From contig JAGVSM010002639.1 of NCBI GenBank assembly GCA_022494885.1, positions 248,001-312,000 on the forward strand: 64,000 nt of DNA, in the 5' to 3' direction. Shown piece after piece: positions 31,985 to 43,585 of the stretch. The notes beneath the pieces are model-generated. The model was not told the DNA's origin and did not search any database. It was given only the letters and a program-made list of their open reading frames with translations. The stretch comes from Micrasema longulum (taxonomy: Eukaryota > Arthropoda > Insecta > Trichoptera > Brachycentridae). The position numbers were made by a program, and so were the translations under genes. How positions within the stretch are numbered: the stretch's first letter is position 1; each line of letters begins with the position of its first letter.

Positions 31985-32258
31985 ATTTTAGTGAAGTTAA
32001 AGAGTTGAAACCTTTATTGTGCTTAAGGTATTCTCCATCCCTGTTGTAATTTCTAAATCTAAATGACTCCCAAGGCGATGAAATCTAGTCTTTTGTCTAC
32101 AAACACTTGGACAAACTCAAATATTGTAATATTACCAACTGGTCCAAAAATAAGTTTAAAAATTGGACAATTTTTATCAGGCGTTGCCTAGTATGTGAAA
32201 TAATTTAGTCAGATGAATCTCTTCACAACGATAAATGTTTCAGCTCTTTAATTTGATT
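31985..32258. repeat. FB-P, inverted scrap then direct segment
   Basis: GAAGTTAAAGAGTTGAAACC (reverse), followed by direct blocks ATTCTCCATCCCTGTTGTAA, ACTTGGACAAACTCAAATAT, AGGCGTTGCCTAGTATGTGA and TTTCAGCTCTTTAA. Confidence 0.75.
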
Positions 32259-32344
32259 GACGGCCCGGTTTCATGTATGAGCTGGAACCCTCGGAGCCAG
32301 AAGGGAGCACTTCGCGGGCCTATGTTATTTCAAAGTTACCCATA

Positions 32345-32440
32345 TCTATTGGATAATTCGAACCCCGCTTTACCACAACTTGTTTCCCATTTTCTAACGC
32401 GGTTATTTGCAACTAAAACAAAACGGTCCAGAAATCGTAA
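32345..32440 (+). repeat. SINE-B 3' half
   Basis: AATTCGAACCCCGCTTTACC, then CCCATTTTCTAACGCGGTTA and a decayed tail. The tRNA-like 5' half is missing. Confidence 0.65.
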
Positions 32441-32504
32441 TATTTGGATTAACCGTATGAAAGGAAATATTTATTAATGTAACACTTTATGAACTTACGC
32501 AATT

Positions 32505-32600
32505 TATATACATATAAGGGCGGGCATATTGCCTTAAAGCAATATATTCCTACCTACTCAAACCTTTCAGTCTGAGAAAATAAAAAGTATACGGACATAT
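32505..32600 (-). mobile_element. LINE 3' tail (palindrome type)
   Basis: TATAAGGGCGGGCATATTGC, CTTAAAGCAATATATTCCTA, CTCAAACCTTTCAGTCTGAG. Confidence 0.7.
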
Positions 32601-32734
32601 TCACAATGATTAATAGATTTGATTTAAGGTAATTTATAAAAAAATACGTTTATTTCTATTTTAATATATCTTTAGCTTTTTAATCTTTATTTTTATTGAA
32701 TAATTTCTGTAACTTTAATTATATAAATAAAACT

Positions 32735-32830
32735 TTTATTTTTTATTGGTTGGTTGGAAGAAATTGCCATTTGGCAATGAGCCCGCTAATGTACAAATAA
32801 CATTATGTACAAACAGTTAAATAAGTAAAT
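32735..32830 (+). mobile_element. LINE 3' tail, variant palindrome
   Basis: GGTTGGAAGAAATTGCCATT, TGGCAATGAGCCCGCTAATG. The centre ATTGCCATTTGGCAAT replaces TTGCCTTAAGGCAA but keeps the pairing. Confidence 0.6.
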
Positions 32831-32924
32831 TAATATAGAATTTCATTGTTTTATTGTAAAACATAATAAATTTATTTATTTATACTTTTACATTGTTTGT
32901 ATTCTTTTTTTTATACAGAATAAT

Positions 32925-33380
32925 GTTCCCTCACTGGAGTGTCCCGTGCCAGGGGAAACATTTTAGAAAATGTGAAACGTGTCTATGATTAGCTATTTAA
33001 CAAAGTTAACAAAATTAACAAAATAATAACAATAAAAAAAACGCAATTAAAACAATTAACCTAATTTTAATTAACATAATAAACAATTAAAAACAAAAAT
33101 ATTCACAAAAAACATAACCAATTTATATAGACTAATTAAAAAAATTCATAAACAGTGCATACATTTTACATATTTGGCTTGATCCACTCATCGATCCGTG
33201 CGCAACTCACCTCCACTATCCATTTCTTAATAGCAATTTTATATTTTGAGAACTTACTAATGGTCCTTATTGTTAATGGAAGTAGATTGTACACTTAAAT
33301 CGAATAGTAGGTCAATCCTCTTTGACCGAAAGCTGTATTTATTATTTTATTTTTTTGCAGCATCAGGGTGGAGTGTCTAA
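32925..33380 (-). pseudogene. LINE C-terminal end and 3' UTR (jockey/CR1-like)
   Basis: Minus-strand translation of 33150-33360 gives FGQRGLTYYSI, a stop, then VYNLLPLTIRTISKFSKYKI and KKWIVE. This is the C-terminal signature of jockey/CR1-type ORF2 proteins (GQRS, YN.LP, FK..+K.W). The 3' UTR follows to about 32925. A mariner (33383-34254) is inserted right beside it at a TA. Confidence 0.75.
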
Positions 33381-33382
33381 TA

Positions 33383-34254
33383 GGTGTGTTCAGAAAATAA
33401 CGTGGAATTTTGATGAAATAAAAAGATTGATTCGTCTACATTGATGTTGCTGCCTTCAAAATAGTCCCCATTAGATATTGTGCACCTGTGTCAGCGCTTC
33501 TTCCAATTTTCGAAACACATCTTAAAGTCGATCTTTGGGATAGCATGCAGCTATTTCAGAGATGCGCTTTTAATGTTATCTATGCTTGTAAAACGATGGC
33601 CCTTTAAGATTCTCTTTATTTTCGGAAACAGGAAAAAGGCACACAGAGCCATGTTCGGCAAATATGGAGGCTGAAGCATCGTTACAATATTGTTTTTGGC
33701 CAAAAATTCATGATTCAAATTAATTTTTTTAACGAATTTTGCTGCTGTTCTAAATTCATGGCATTAGCCAATCCATATGCCAACATCATCAGCGACTTCT
33801 TTGATTGTGATTCGGCAATCGTTCATAACCATTTCATCCACCTTTTCCACGTTTTCATCGGTAGTTGATGTGCTGGGGGGTCCGGTCCGTTCGTCATCTT
33901 CAACATCTTCACGGCCAGCTTGGAAACGCTTAAACCACTCGTAAACTCTTGTTTTTTCTCATAACAGACTGACCATAGACTTTTGTTAACATTTCGCACA
34001 CTTTGTTACACTTTATTTCATTTTTAAAACAAAATTTCATACAAATTCTTTCATCCGTTTTTTAAAACAAACGAAAATTGCCGAGCTCATAAAACACGTC
34101 TTACCTTAGCGGCTGCCAGACAAAGTAAACAATAAATACTGCTGAAGATTTTGGCATATTTCATGGACATGTATACCAACATAATAAAAATTGAAAATTG
34201 GATTCTCTAAACTCGCGAAATTAAAAAATTCCCGTTATTTTCCTAACACACTCG
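33383..34254 (-). mobile_element. Dead mariner, second copy
   Basis: The left end GGTGTGTTCAGAAAATAACG and the right end (reverse complement of ...CGTTATTTTCCTAACACACTCG) are the same TIR as at 26733, flanked by TA (33381-33382, 34255-34256). The left tip has lost a few bases. Minus-strand coding blocks, in broken frames: REDVEDDERTGPPS, DCRITIKEVADDVG, a deletion, then LQPPYLPNMALCAFFLFPKI, KGHRFTS, MCFENWKKR, and NGDYFEGSNINVDES at the C-terminus. The third catalytic Asp (normally in PDLAPCDFFLF) is Ala here. 872 bp against the usual ~1.3 kb. Confidence 0.85.
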
Positions 34255-34256
34255 TA

Positions 34257-35439
34257 TCTACTTAAAAAAAAAACAAAAATAATTTTAAAATCTTCACTTT
34301 GCTATGAAAAAAGGGAGATATTTTTTTTACAAAAATAATACAATATATCTATGAATCTTATTAAATTGAAATGTTCAAAAACACAGCAAAGAAAAAGAGG
34401 TTATTTAAATATTAATTAAATTCAAATTAATTTTACGTCATGTTAAAGAATTGTACAATTGTAGGTACAGGTTTATTAATTAAATAAACCGTGATATAGA
34501 TTGTCATGTATTACACACATTGTCAAAATATTAATGAAATATGCCTTGTTTAAGTAATTATTCATCGGATTCAAATTCATGTAAATACAATTTTGGTTGG
34601 CATTTAGGTGGAGTGTTAATATTCAGAATTTGATGGAATTAGTAATACAACCACTTTTAGAGCGTTATTGGAGACTGAAAAGGCCATGAATAACAAAGCA
34701 TTCGACAAAACTTTAATTAATATTTCTCAACTAAACAGATTACTGCTTTAAATTTATTTATTATTTTATTTGAAAATCTTTTTGTCAAAATTTTTTCGTA
34801 TTTAACGAGTATTTAAAAAAAATGATGATTTAAATATTCTTTTAAGTATTAAATTTATCACCGACTTTCATTTATCTATGTGGTGGTGGCACAGGGCACT
34901 GTATTTGTACCTGAATTGCAGTTTATCTGGATGATTTTGGCTAAATGGTAGCTAAGATCATCAGTCTTACTGATCTGTTCAATCAAATAGAAAAACCAGT
35001 GTAATAAAATTTTCCAAACAATAAAAAAAAGTTATAGGAAGAAATAAAAGGAACTTGAACCTTTTCTATTTTTAAAATCGATTTATTCTTTATTATTATA
35101 TTTTTTACCAAAATTTATTTCCTATTTTTCACTGCAGTTATTATGACTTCAAGTAACACAATTGTTATGAAATATTTGTTAAAAGGGTGTTTTCACACTA
35201 GAATTATTGAATGCAGAAAGCAGCCAGCCAAATAAAAGTGAAACAGAAAATTGCACTTTAGTGAAAAGAGTTTATTTTGTGAAATCTACACTACATCTAT
35301 ATTTTTTATATGCGTTGTATAGTGTTAATTTTTTAAATATTTTTATTTTGTTAATCTTTGTTTTTAATTTTTGTATAAAATTGTAAAATTCAATATTTAT
35401 TTATTATCATATTATATTAAATACAGAAAATTATAATTT
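34257..35439. other. AT-rich stretch, nothing recognised
   Basis: No supportable gene or repeat. Confidence 0.4.
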
Positions 35440-36720
35440 ATTCAAAGTTGCTTTGACTACCTTACTAGGGTTATTTACCCCGTTCTAAGACAGTCAAAAC
35501 AATATAAAAAATAGTAATCGATATAAAGAAAGAGTTAAAAAGATAGAGGACAAAGGGAAAAACAAAGTAAAAAATAGAGTTAAAACATGTTAAAAAATGT
35601 AGTAAAAACAAAGCAAAAACAAAGTAAAACAAAGCAATAAATGTAGTGAAAACATTGTAAAAAACATTAAAATATATAAATATATACATGAAAATATTTT
35701 TAAATACGAAATAAAAACAGAATATTTGGTAAGCAACATATTTAAAGTCACAGTAAAAAATGAATGTATGTGTTTAGCAAAAAGCATATTTAAAAAAAAC
35801 AGCAAAATACCGGGTCGAAAGAGAGAAAAAAAACATATTGACAAATAAAGTAAAAGATGTAATAAAAACAACATAGTAAAAACAAATTAAAAAGTCATAA
35901 AGATCTTAAAAAATTAAATCAGTAAAATAATAAAAAAAATAGAGATCGAACAGCTACCATCAACCTCCCAGACTATCTTCTAACAATTTCAATTTGAGGA
36001 AAGTAGTCAGCAACCTCTTTAGCTTGTGGTTCTTGCAACATTTCCATGGCTCTGGCATTTGTCCATAGCTTTTGTCCCATGTAGGAGTATTGCCTCTGTG
36101 CTAAGGACGTTCTAACCATTTGTCGGGAATTTAGATCGCTACTGGAACTCCGAGTCTCATAATGACAGGCAACTGATGGATGTATATCTCTGTTTATGTG
36201 AGTGACCACCACTGCTCTCAGTAAATATTGCTGTCTAATATCAAGCACTGCAAACTCCCTGAATAAAAAATCACTCTGATATCTTAAAGGCTTTTTAGAA
36301 TGGTTCTTATCAATGACTTTTGTGTTTTTGCTGCTGGGTCCAACTCTGTCTTGGTACAGCTACCTCAAGCCATTACACCGTACGTCATGATAGAGTTTGC
36401 CAGTGCAAATTAGTAGGATTTCAGGTCTTTGGGTCTTAGTATATTCCTTAGAGGTATAAAGAAATATCTCTATAAAATTGTGTCAATATGAAAACCTAAC
36501 ATTAAAAACCTGTCAATTTCAATACCTAGGTATTTGATGTTTGTGACCGATTCCAACTGCACACAATTACAGTTGAACTCACCGTGGTATTGGTGCAGCC
36601 GTAAATCGTAATTGGCACGGGGTTGCTCAGCCAAAATTATGCCAAAGCAAATATATTTTGTTTTTTTTTCTGAATTCAAAGTAATATGTCCATGTACTTG
36701 TAATTTTCTCAAACTGAACG
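35440..36720 (-). pseudogene. LINE ORF2 C-terminal half and 3' UTR (jockey/CR1-like)
   Basis: Minus strand from about 36720: LQVHGHITLNSEKKTKYICF, VTNIKYLGIEID (RT thumb-side YLG block), then frameshifts. Next come FALANSIMTYGVMA, a stop, GSCTKTELDPAAKTQKSLIR, a stop, DIRQQYLLRAVVVTHINRD, and finally GQKLWTNARAMEML near 36040. These are the ordered C-terminal motifs of a jockey/CR1-type LINE, with at least three stops. The 3' part (35440-35930) is purine-rich low-complexity sequence ending with TTGCTTTGACTACCTTACTA and GGGTTATTTACCCC, which recurs at 57155-57190. Two Phe-rich frames in that part (35471-35874) are artefacts. Confidence 0.85.
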
Positions 36721-36800
36721 GTTTGGGTAAGTAGGAAGAAATTGCCTTAAGGCAATATGCCCGCCCTTATATGTATACGTATAAACTACAGTATATTTTT
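36700..36800 (+). mobile_element. LINE 3' tail (palindrome type)
   Basis: TTTTCTCAAACTGAACGGTT, GAAATTGCCTTAAGGCAATA, GCCCGCCCTTATATGTATAC. It abuts a LINE fragment of opposite orientation. Confidence 0.75.
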
Positions 36801-37117
36801 GACTTTGACAATTGATAAACAATGATTAATTTTTTTTTTTTTTATACATTACAAACAAGAATCTATATATGTATTGGACCAGTTTTAATGATTTTTAAAA
36901 TACTGTTAGATTTTTCTAGTGCTATGGGTGTTTTCTACAAATCGAGAAATCCCGTTTTTATGATCGACACTATTTTTAAGGTGGTTATTACAGTTTTTTG
37001 TATGAAAACGGTTAGGTTGTTTTTAACAGAACATACAGAATTGACCTTACTGCACCAGATAACTCCAATATCTATTTTTTTCGTAAGTGCGTACTGGCTG
37101 CATTCTGCATAACTTCG
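36801..37117. other. Unassigned; hydrophobic 96-codon frame
   Basis: The frame at 36822-37112 is rich in Phe and Ile from T-rich DNA with no recognisable domain. It is not accepted as a gene. Confidence 0.3.
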
Positions 37118-37262
37118 TTCATTTTATAGTCCCTCCCCTGTACCTTAAGCGTAAAACTGATAATCTTACCTTCATGCGACAAAAATGATCAAGATACGCT
37201 GCAATTGATGTACTAATGCAGTGCCCTATGCACCATTAGGTGAAGAAAGGGAATGATGATGA
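37118..37262 (+). repeat. SINE-A 3' body
   Basis: TTATAGTCCCTCCCCTGTAC, GATAATCTTACCTTCATGCG, ATGATCAAGATACGCTGCAA, GTGCCCTATGCACCATTAGG. The head is missing. Confidence 0.75.
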
Positions 37263-37664
37263 TATTATTATGACTGAAAGAAAATTATCCCAAAAATTTA
37301 AATATTTGGGTAAATCATAGAACGCGAAGATTCCAGTTGTTTTTTATAATTTTTGCTCAATAGCGATGGAAATTAAATGTCTCAAGATGAGATGATATAA
37401 ATAAATTTTGAAAAAAAATAATATTATATACCGGTTTACTATATTATAAGGTTATGGATTCAAGTTTGTTTGTAAACATTTTTAGTAGAAGTTCATTTTA
37501 ATTTATTATAGAAATAAACAAATGAGTTTTATAAAGACACCAGTCTCGAAGATGAAGTGGTAGCGATGAAATCCGTCACTGATCATTCCAATTATGTGGA
37601 TTAAAGTATTTCTCGTCTTTTTTTCCTATGTATATAAATGTTTATTTATGTAGGTATTTTATTA
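37263..37664. other. Unassigned stretch
   Basis: No supportable feature. Confidence 0.35.
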
Positions 37665-38240
37665 TTTATTTATTTTATTAACATAAACGGCAAATCTGCC
37701 TTTTACAAACATTTATATTATTAACATATTTGGCTTAATATTTAAAAAAAAAACATGAATTTCCTTATAAAAAAAATTATATATTGAAAATTATATTGAA
37801 AATTATACAGCATATTCAGTAAAAAGTTTAAAAAATAAAACATTCAACAGTAAAACAACAAAAAATCATAAGTACTGTTTCACACAGCTATGCAAAGTGA
37901 ACAAAAAACTGTAAATATATATATTATGAAATGCACGAATAAATAAATAAAAAAGGTTTGTTCTGTAGGAACAATACCCTACACTAAATATATCAGATAC
38001 GTGGGAATAACTATTTCCGAGTTCATGGAGTCTATTTAATACGGCATTACAAGTATACACTGTCCGTGAATTGTTGCTACAAAACGGTGGCACCTGTCTA
38101 GTCATTCTTCCAAGCACCCTGAAGTTGATGAGAGATAATATTTCAGGGCAATCCCATATTGAGTTTACAATTTTGAATAAATTTAAAAGGTCTATAATTT
38201 TTCTTCTATCGTTAAGTTTTAACAAATTTAATGTTTTTTA
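37665..38240 (-). pseudogene. LINE C-terminus and 3' UTR
   Basis: The minus-strand open frame 38225-37866 reads DRRKIIDLLNLFKIVNSIWD, PEILSLINFRVLGRMTRQVP, then NSRTVYTCNAVLNRLHELGN. The series LINFRVxxRxTR, then CN..LN.L (N.L..D+F in related proteins), is the C-terminal end of many jockey-like LINE proteins. The 3' UTR carries TAAACGGCAAATCTGCCTTT (37685-37704), a small hairpin, as seen near the 3' ends of related elements. Confidence 0.75.
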
Positions 38241-38324
38241 TTAATTTAAAAACATGCTTCTTTTTGTAGAAAAAACATGAAATTAAAACTTATCTTAAAA
38301 TATTTAACTACAGCATAAAACACT

Positions 38325-38420
38325 CAGGTTTGAGAAAACTCACGTTTTATTATTGTGGTTTTATCAGGAATTGAACCTTAAGTGAGGGAAGCATCTAATC
38401 CATACATGACAGTTCCACTT
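38325..38420 (-). repeat. SINE-C copy, diverged
   Basis: CACTCAGGTTTGAGAAAACT, TTTTATCAGGAATTGAACCT (reverse B box), GGAAGCATCTAATCCATACA. Confidence 0.55.
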
Positions 38421-39744
38421 GATACATTTACACTGGGATAAAATAATTTTAATTATCAAGAATTTTTAGTACAAAATTAGCAAGAAATTTCTTACTTGGC
38501 TATTCGTGAAAAGCTTTTACAGAGATATAAAAGCAATGGGCCTTTAATTTTCAACGTATCCGAAAAGGTGCGTATCGGTTCTTTAGAACGTTTTTAATTA
38601 AATTTGCTAATAAAAGAAATTTAAACAAATAAACATAAACTACAGTTTAATGTGAAAGAAAAGGTGTTGAAAACTGGCGACATGTGGACGTTATTTAATT
38701 TAAAATAAGGAATAAAAAATTACTATGTTTTAACTGCGTAAGATTTGTTCAATACCGAGTAATGACATTTACACTTAACAATTTACTAATGAATTAATGA
38801 GAAACTTCAGACCTACGAGAAATTGGATACAAAAATGTTTTCTTGCGCGCGGTCAAAATTAAAGCATTAAATTGTACTGCAAAATTTCTTGAAATGTACT
38901 ATAAAAAATAATAAATATTTTAACGAAAACGCACTTCTCTGAATGACGTCACTGGTTCATATGACCTATCCAATGATATGAGAGATTTAAAGGATAACCG
39001 GTTTGGTCACCGTAAACGAACCAATCGGAAGAACTGTCAGAGGACAACCTCTGACGTCCCACGCGGAATTATTTCAGAAATACAAAACTCTAAAAATCAT
39101 AGCGTTGATAATACGATATATGAAATAAAAAAATAAAAATTTGGCTTAGTTTAATATTCTATTAACAAACGAAAAAAGAACAAGAGATACTGAACTTCTT
39201 CATTGGTAATACGTCACAATGTTCATTAAGTATTAATTTTCATAAAGTTTATTCATAAAAGCAAAAAGTGTATAGTATTAACCGTTCTTTACTTTTCTCA
39301 AAACAGAAAATTATAAATTTTTAGACAGTAACAATAATGAACTATTTAATACAAGTAATTAAGTTCGTGGTACCAGTTTGATTTCCGGCAAGGAAAAATT
39401 TATTGAATAGGTTGTTTTTTTTTTACGTTTTTCACAACGGTAAATAAAAGTCTGTGGAATGTCACCTGAAACGTAGGACTGATCATCCACATTCACGTAA
39501 TATTTTTTTTTATCAGGGTATGCAGCGATTAAGTGTACACGCCGCAAATGTCCTTTATAAATATAAACATAAACTCATTTAAACATAACAGTGTTTTATG
39601 AAAAAAATAGGAAATAACCGAAAAACAATAGTTGTTTTATAAATTGTACGAGTAGGTGCTATATTATAATGCTATGCGATATATTATACAATACTTAGGT
39701 AAATAAAAAAATAAATAATGAAAAAGTATTAGTGCACCAATATG
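38421..39744. other. Unassigned stretch apart from a short SINE-A scrap
   Basis: Some GC-richer sequence at 38940-39065 (CpG blocks, a GTCAGAGGACAACCTCTGAC hairpin) but no identifiable gene or repeat unit. Confidence 0.35.
39452..39547 (+). repeat. SINE-A scrap
   Basis: CACCTGAAACGTAGGACTGA, TCATCCACATTCACG, TATGCAGCGATTAAGTGTAC. Confidence 0.5.
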
Positions 39745-40095
39745 CAGTAGTAGCCGCTCGATTGTGGAATAATTTACTTCTTTATTTACATTTAAGTCAA
39801 GATTGAAATGTCACTATCTAAATATTTAAATTGTTCCTTTATCCTTCTTTTTTCCTTCCCATCTCCTCTCCTCTCTTCATAGTAAAGTGTTAATTTTTTT
39901 ATGTATTTTTATTTTGTTAATCTTTGATTTTCATTTTTGTATCAAATTGTAAGATTCAATATGTTCATTGTCTTTGTAATTTTCTCAAACTTAACGGTTT
40001 GGGTAGGTAGGAAGAAATTGCTCTAAGGCAATATGCCCGCCCTTATATGTATATTTATTGTATATGTATATAAAGTGTAAAATAAATAAATATGC
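39745..40095 (+). pseudogene. LINE 3' end with coding remnant and palindromic tail
   Basis: AGTAGTAGCCGCTCGATTGT, GGAATAATTTACTTCTTTAT code for a decayed LWNNL-type C-terminus. The 3' UTR runs through CTCCTCTCCTCTCTTCATAG to the tail TTTTCTCAAACTTAACGGTT, AAATTGCTCTAAGGCAATAT and TATAAAGTGTAAAATAAATA. This copy links the tail family to LINE coding sequence. Compare 46466-47010. Confidence 0.75.
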
Positions 40096-40106
40096 CCTAT
40101 GCACTA

Positions 40107-40435
40107 AAACAAACAAACAACAACACAAACAAACCATCATGCCGTTTCCTCGTAGGGGTAGGCAGAGAAGATAGATCCTAACATCAGTCTCATTTTTGCA
40201 TACAGACCTCGCTTCTTCTACATACATCTGCTCATGCACGCACGCCGATTATTCATACTATTGACATGTCCATCTTCAAGTATTTAATGGATTTGATCGT
40301 GCCGTGTCTTTCTCGGTCTTCTTCGTTTTCTGCCTCCATCAACATTCGCATCGTAGATCCTTTTAGCCGCTAATTCGCTGTCCATTCGCTCTACACGTCT
40401 AAACCAACGCAGCACCCCTTTATTGATTCTGTCGA
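40107..40435 (-). pseudogene. LINE 3' end, 10110-type
   Basis: The minus strand is collinear with 10985-11297: equivalents of NKGVLRWFRRVERMDSELAA, RGRPRK-like, DQIHQILEDGHVNS, EEARSVC and YPYEETA, a stop and a (GTT)n-related tail. Small indels break the frame. Confidence 0.8.
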
Positions 40436-40989
40436 TATAAGTTGCGAATACCCTTAAAAGACAATATAATTTGTATTTTAAAGATAAACAACAACAAAAA
40501 TGTGTCCCTTATTTGGAAATTGCGAAATTTTAAAAACAGTTTATTTGAATTATTTTTTTTTTGTTTAAGACAGAATTAAAATATTTTAATTTTATTTTTA
40601 ATATCAAATCATTTTTTATCATTAAAAAGTTTCCGCAAATGGTTTCATTAACTTATTTTTAATTGTTCAAAAGTTTTCTAAATTAATAAAATTGAATATA
40701 AAACGTTTTAACTGTTTTTTACAGCTGTAACCCGCCAACATCCAAGTTCACTTACTGTTTGTTTTACTGCTTTTCTGCTTTTATTAGGCATTCCTTAAAG
40801 GAATTTTGCTGCGAAGAACTGTTTTAAATAGCCAATAAAAAATCTATGAGCATTTTGAATAAACAAATAAAAAAGTAAGAGATGCACATAATAGGTATTT
40901 ACAATCAATAATACTGTGAGCACGTATTCAAATATTTGTAGATAAACTGGATATAACGCACGAGTGGTTTCGTTCTAAAAATCAAATAT
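40436..40989. other. AT-rich stretch, nothing recognised
   Basis: No supportable feature. Confidence 0.4.
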
Positions 40990-41272
40990 CTTTCAAAATA
41001 TATGCTAGAAAAAATAATTCGTTATCCAAATGACTTGTTCTTCAAAAACTTCAGAGTACTGAATATTATTCAACAGTATATATTGAGAACGGTAGTGGTT
41101 ACACACATAAATAGAGACATTTTCCCAAGCGTCAACCACAACCATAATACAAGATACTCTAATAGGGATTTGATACTAAGCGAAGGGGTCAACACTGTTC
41201 TGGCATCGAGACAACACTTTTACATAGGCAAAAATGTCCATTACCTTTTGCCAGAATCATGGAAAGACGGGA
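40990..41272 (+). pseudogene. LINE C-terminal fragment
   Basis: Open frame from 41002: IIRYPNDLFFKNFRVLNIIQ, QYILRTVVVTHINRDIFPSV, NHNTRYS, SRQHFYIGKNVHYLLPESWK. The VLxIxQxYxLR...THINRD motif matches the copy at 35970-36250 on the other strand, so both come from one LINE lineage. It breaks off where an FB-P copy begins (41272). Confidence 0.8.
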
Positions 41273-41460
41273 GAAGTGGCCACTTTACACACTGTGTAAC
41301 ATTCACCATTCCGCCCATATTTGAACATCTATATCACTTCAATTCTTTCATCTGTTGATGTTTGTGAAGTTGACATTTGACAGGTCATAAACCCTGTAAA
41401 TGTCTCGACTTCTGTATTGCCTTCGCTAAAATGTTTTTCATATCTGTTGTAATATGTTAA
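41272..41460. repeat. FB-P foldback halves
   Basis: AGTGGCCACTTTACACACTG to TGTTGATGTTTGTGAAGTT (reverse orientation), then TTGACAGGTCATAAACCCTG to TATCTGTTGTAATATGTTA (direct orientation). Confidence 0.8.
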
Positions 41461-42227
41461 ATAGTGTTTTCATGTTTTTTTTTCTTCAAATGTCTGCACT
41501 TTAGAATATCCCGTCTTTTACTTGTGCTAACACGATGTTACATCACTGCGTGGAAATGAATTATTTACCACAATCTTTTAAGAGTTGACCATTACGCTAA
41601 AGAGTTCCCTTTATTATAATACACCAGTAGTACCTACGATATTTTAACGTTTCAAACAACTGTTTTTGAAGAATAGTGCTAAAGTTGGTTTTTAATCAAT
41701 GGGGAAATATAAGTGTTTTTTACTGCCTTTGCCACGCTTTTTATGTTTAATATATCTTTTATAGCCTGTAGCAAAGAAAACATTAAGTTTGAAATGTTTA
41801 AGGGAAGTATTGGATAGCTATCTAAATTTTTATACGTTGGGGTGGTTTTCCTTATCTGTGTTCAACGCAAACCATTTTATGAATCGTTGAGTACTTAAAC
41901 GGTTAATTTGTTGTGACGTAAAAATAAATCGAACGGTGAATATGAATTTCTCAACAAATCAAAAGGATTCTAAAATACCGATACAATAAAAAGTTTTATT
42001 AAATATAAAATAAAAACAGCTATCATATTACAGATGCCTCACAGAATCCTTATTTTTTAATTAAACATATAAATTAATTTTATTGATATAATTATACATT
42101 TTTACAGTTTTAACATTTCAATTTTCATATTTTTCCTAAAACTAAAATCCCACAAAGCCACTTTTCGTATCTTGTTGGTGTATTTGATTTTTATGATTTA
42201 TTTGACACGTTGTTTACATAAACAATT
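41461..42227. other. AT-rich stretch, nothing recognised
   Basis: No supportable feature. Confidence 0.4.
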
Positions 42228-42480
42228 TATCTACATATAAGGGCGGGCATATTGCCTTAAGGCAATTTCTTCCTACCTGTCCAAACCGTTTTATTCGAGA
42301 AAATCAGTAGTACATGTAGAAAAAAAAACATTGATAGACTCGTATGTATTCTCAAAAATAGACTAAATATCTATAATATACTATGAAGAGAGGGGGAGAG
42401 GGTAAAGAGGAAAGGAAAGAGGGAGAAGAAACCAAAAATTTAAATATTCAGGAAGTGACATTTCATACGTGATTTGAATC
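42228..42480 (-). mobile_element. LINE 3' UTR and palindromic tail
   Basis: TATAAGGGCGGGCATATTGC, CTTAAGGCAATTTCTTCCTA, then ACTATGAAGAGAGGGGGAGA and GAAGTGACATTTCATACGTG, all in the order seen at 46466-46860. Confidence 0.8.
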
Positions 42481-43014
42481 ACGCTTGGCTACTTTACAGG
42501 GGATCGGACAGACGTTCACGGCTGACAGTTTGTAGGCTATTAAGTTGATAATTTCTAATTTGTCACATTTTTTTCTAATTTTGTTCATAATCTTTAAAGT
42601 GTACAAACTACCACTAGTAAATATTATACGCTTATTCTTTAATGGATTTGACCAAAAACTTCATGGGATTATTATATTTAGTAACTTATTAATTTATTAA
42701 GGAAATCATACAGTCTTTATATAAATACAAGGTATAAAAGAACAATTAAAAAAAGTAAGACCAATTACACATTTCACACTAATTTATTATGAATGCAGGA
42801 GGAGATGGGAAAAAATAATTAAATTCTAAAAAAGTAAAAATTTAAATATTAAATAAAAAGTACATAAAAGGGAGAAGACATTGTATAGCTGTAATTCTAC
42901 TTTCCCCCCTCTCCCTCTGCTTCCATGAACATTTATATTTCTTACTAAAAATTCACAACCAACAATAATAATTAGATTCAGGTAGTAGATGTACATAAGA
43001 ATAAGTATAAATTA
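42481..43014. other. Unassigned stretch
   Basis: No supportable feature. Confidence 0.35.
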
Positions 43015-43155
43015 AGAGTTGAAATTAAAATTTTTAATTAAAATCAAGAGTAAAAGTTTAAATTAAAAATTAAAATTAAAAGTTGAAATTAAGAATTAAA
43101 ATTAAAAACTTAAAATTGAAAGCGAAAACTGAAATGAAACTTGAAAGTGAAAACT
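43015..43155 (+). repeat. Low-complexity (TTGAAATTAAAA)n-like tract
   Basis: Irregular tandem of TTGAAATTAA/AAAATTAAAATT units. Confidence 0.75.
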
Positions 43156-43340
43156 AAAATGTTGATGGATGCAGAAAACGAGGAAGACCGAGAAAGAGAT
43201 AACACGATCAAGTCCATCAAATACTTGAAGATGGACCTGTCAAAAGTAGGAATAATCGACGTGTGTGCATGAGAAGATGTATGAGTGTAGAGGAAGCGAG
43301 GTATGTATGCCAAGATAGAGTGTTATGGCGTTCTATCCTG
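43156..43340 (+). pseudogene. LINE fragment, 10110-type
   Basis: ATGTTGATGGATGCAGAAAA, GAGGAAGACCGAGAAAGA and AAGTCCATCAAATACTTGAA are almost identical to 11060-11230 of the better copy. The high identity suggests fairly recent activity of this lineage. Truncated at both ends. Confidence 0.85.
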
Positions 43341-43359
43341 TAATAAAACAATTAGAAAC

Positions 43360-43585
43360 ATCTCACCCGCATAAATAAAGGTTTTAGCTCTTTAACTTCA
43401 CAAACATCAACAGATGAAAGAATGAAAGGAATATAGATGTTCAAATATAGGCAGAATGGTGAATGTTACACAGTGTGTAAATTGGCCACTTAAACCAGCC
43501 ACTGACAGGTCATAAGCCCTATAGATGTCTAGACTTCTATATTACCTTCTCTTAAATGTTTTTAGTCTCTGTTGTTATATGTTTC
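43360..43585 (+). repeat. FB-P unit
   Basis: CACCCGCATAAATAAAGGTT to GTCTCTGTTGTTATATGTT with all middle blocks. It lies just after the LINE fragment. Confidence 0.85.

Noticed and set aside
35471..35874. Two Phe-rich membrane-like proteins
   Set aside because: Low-complexity purine-rich sequence of a LINE 3' UTR read on the other strand.
36822..37112. 96-codon hydrophobic frame
   Set aside because: No domain, AT-driven composition, and it sits between a LINE tail and a SINE.
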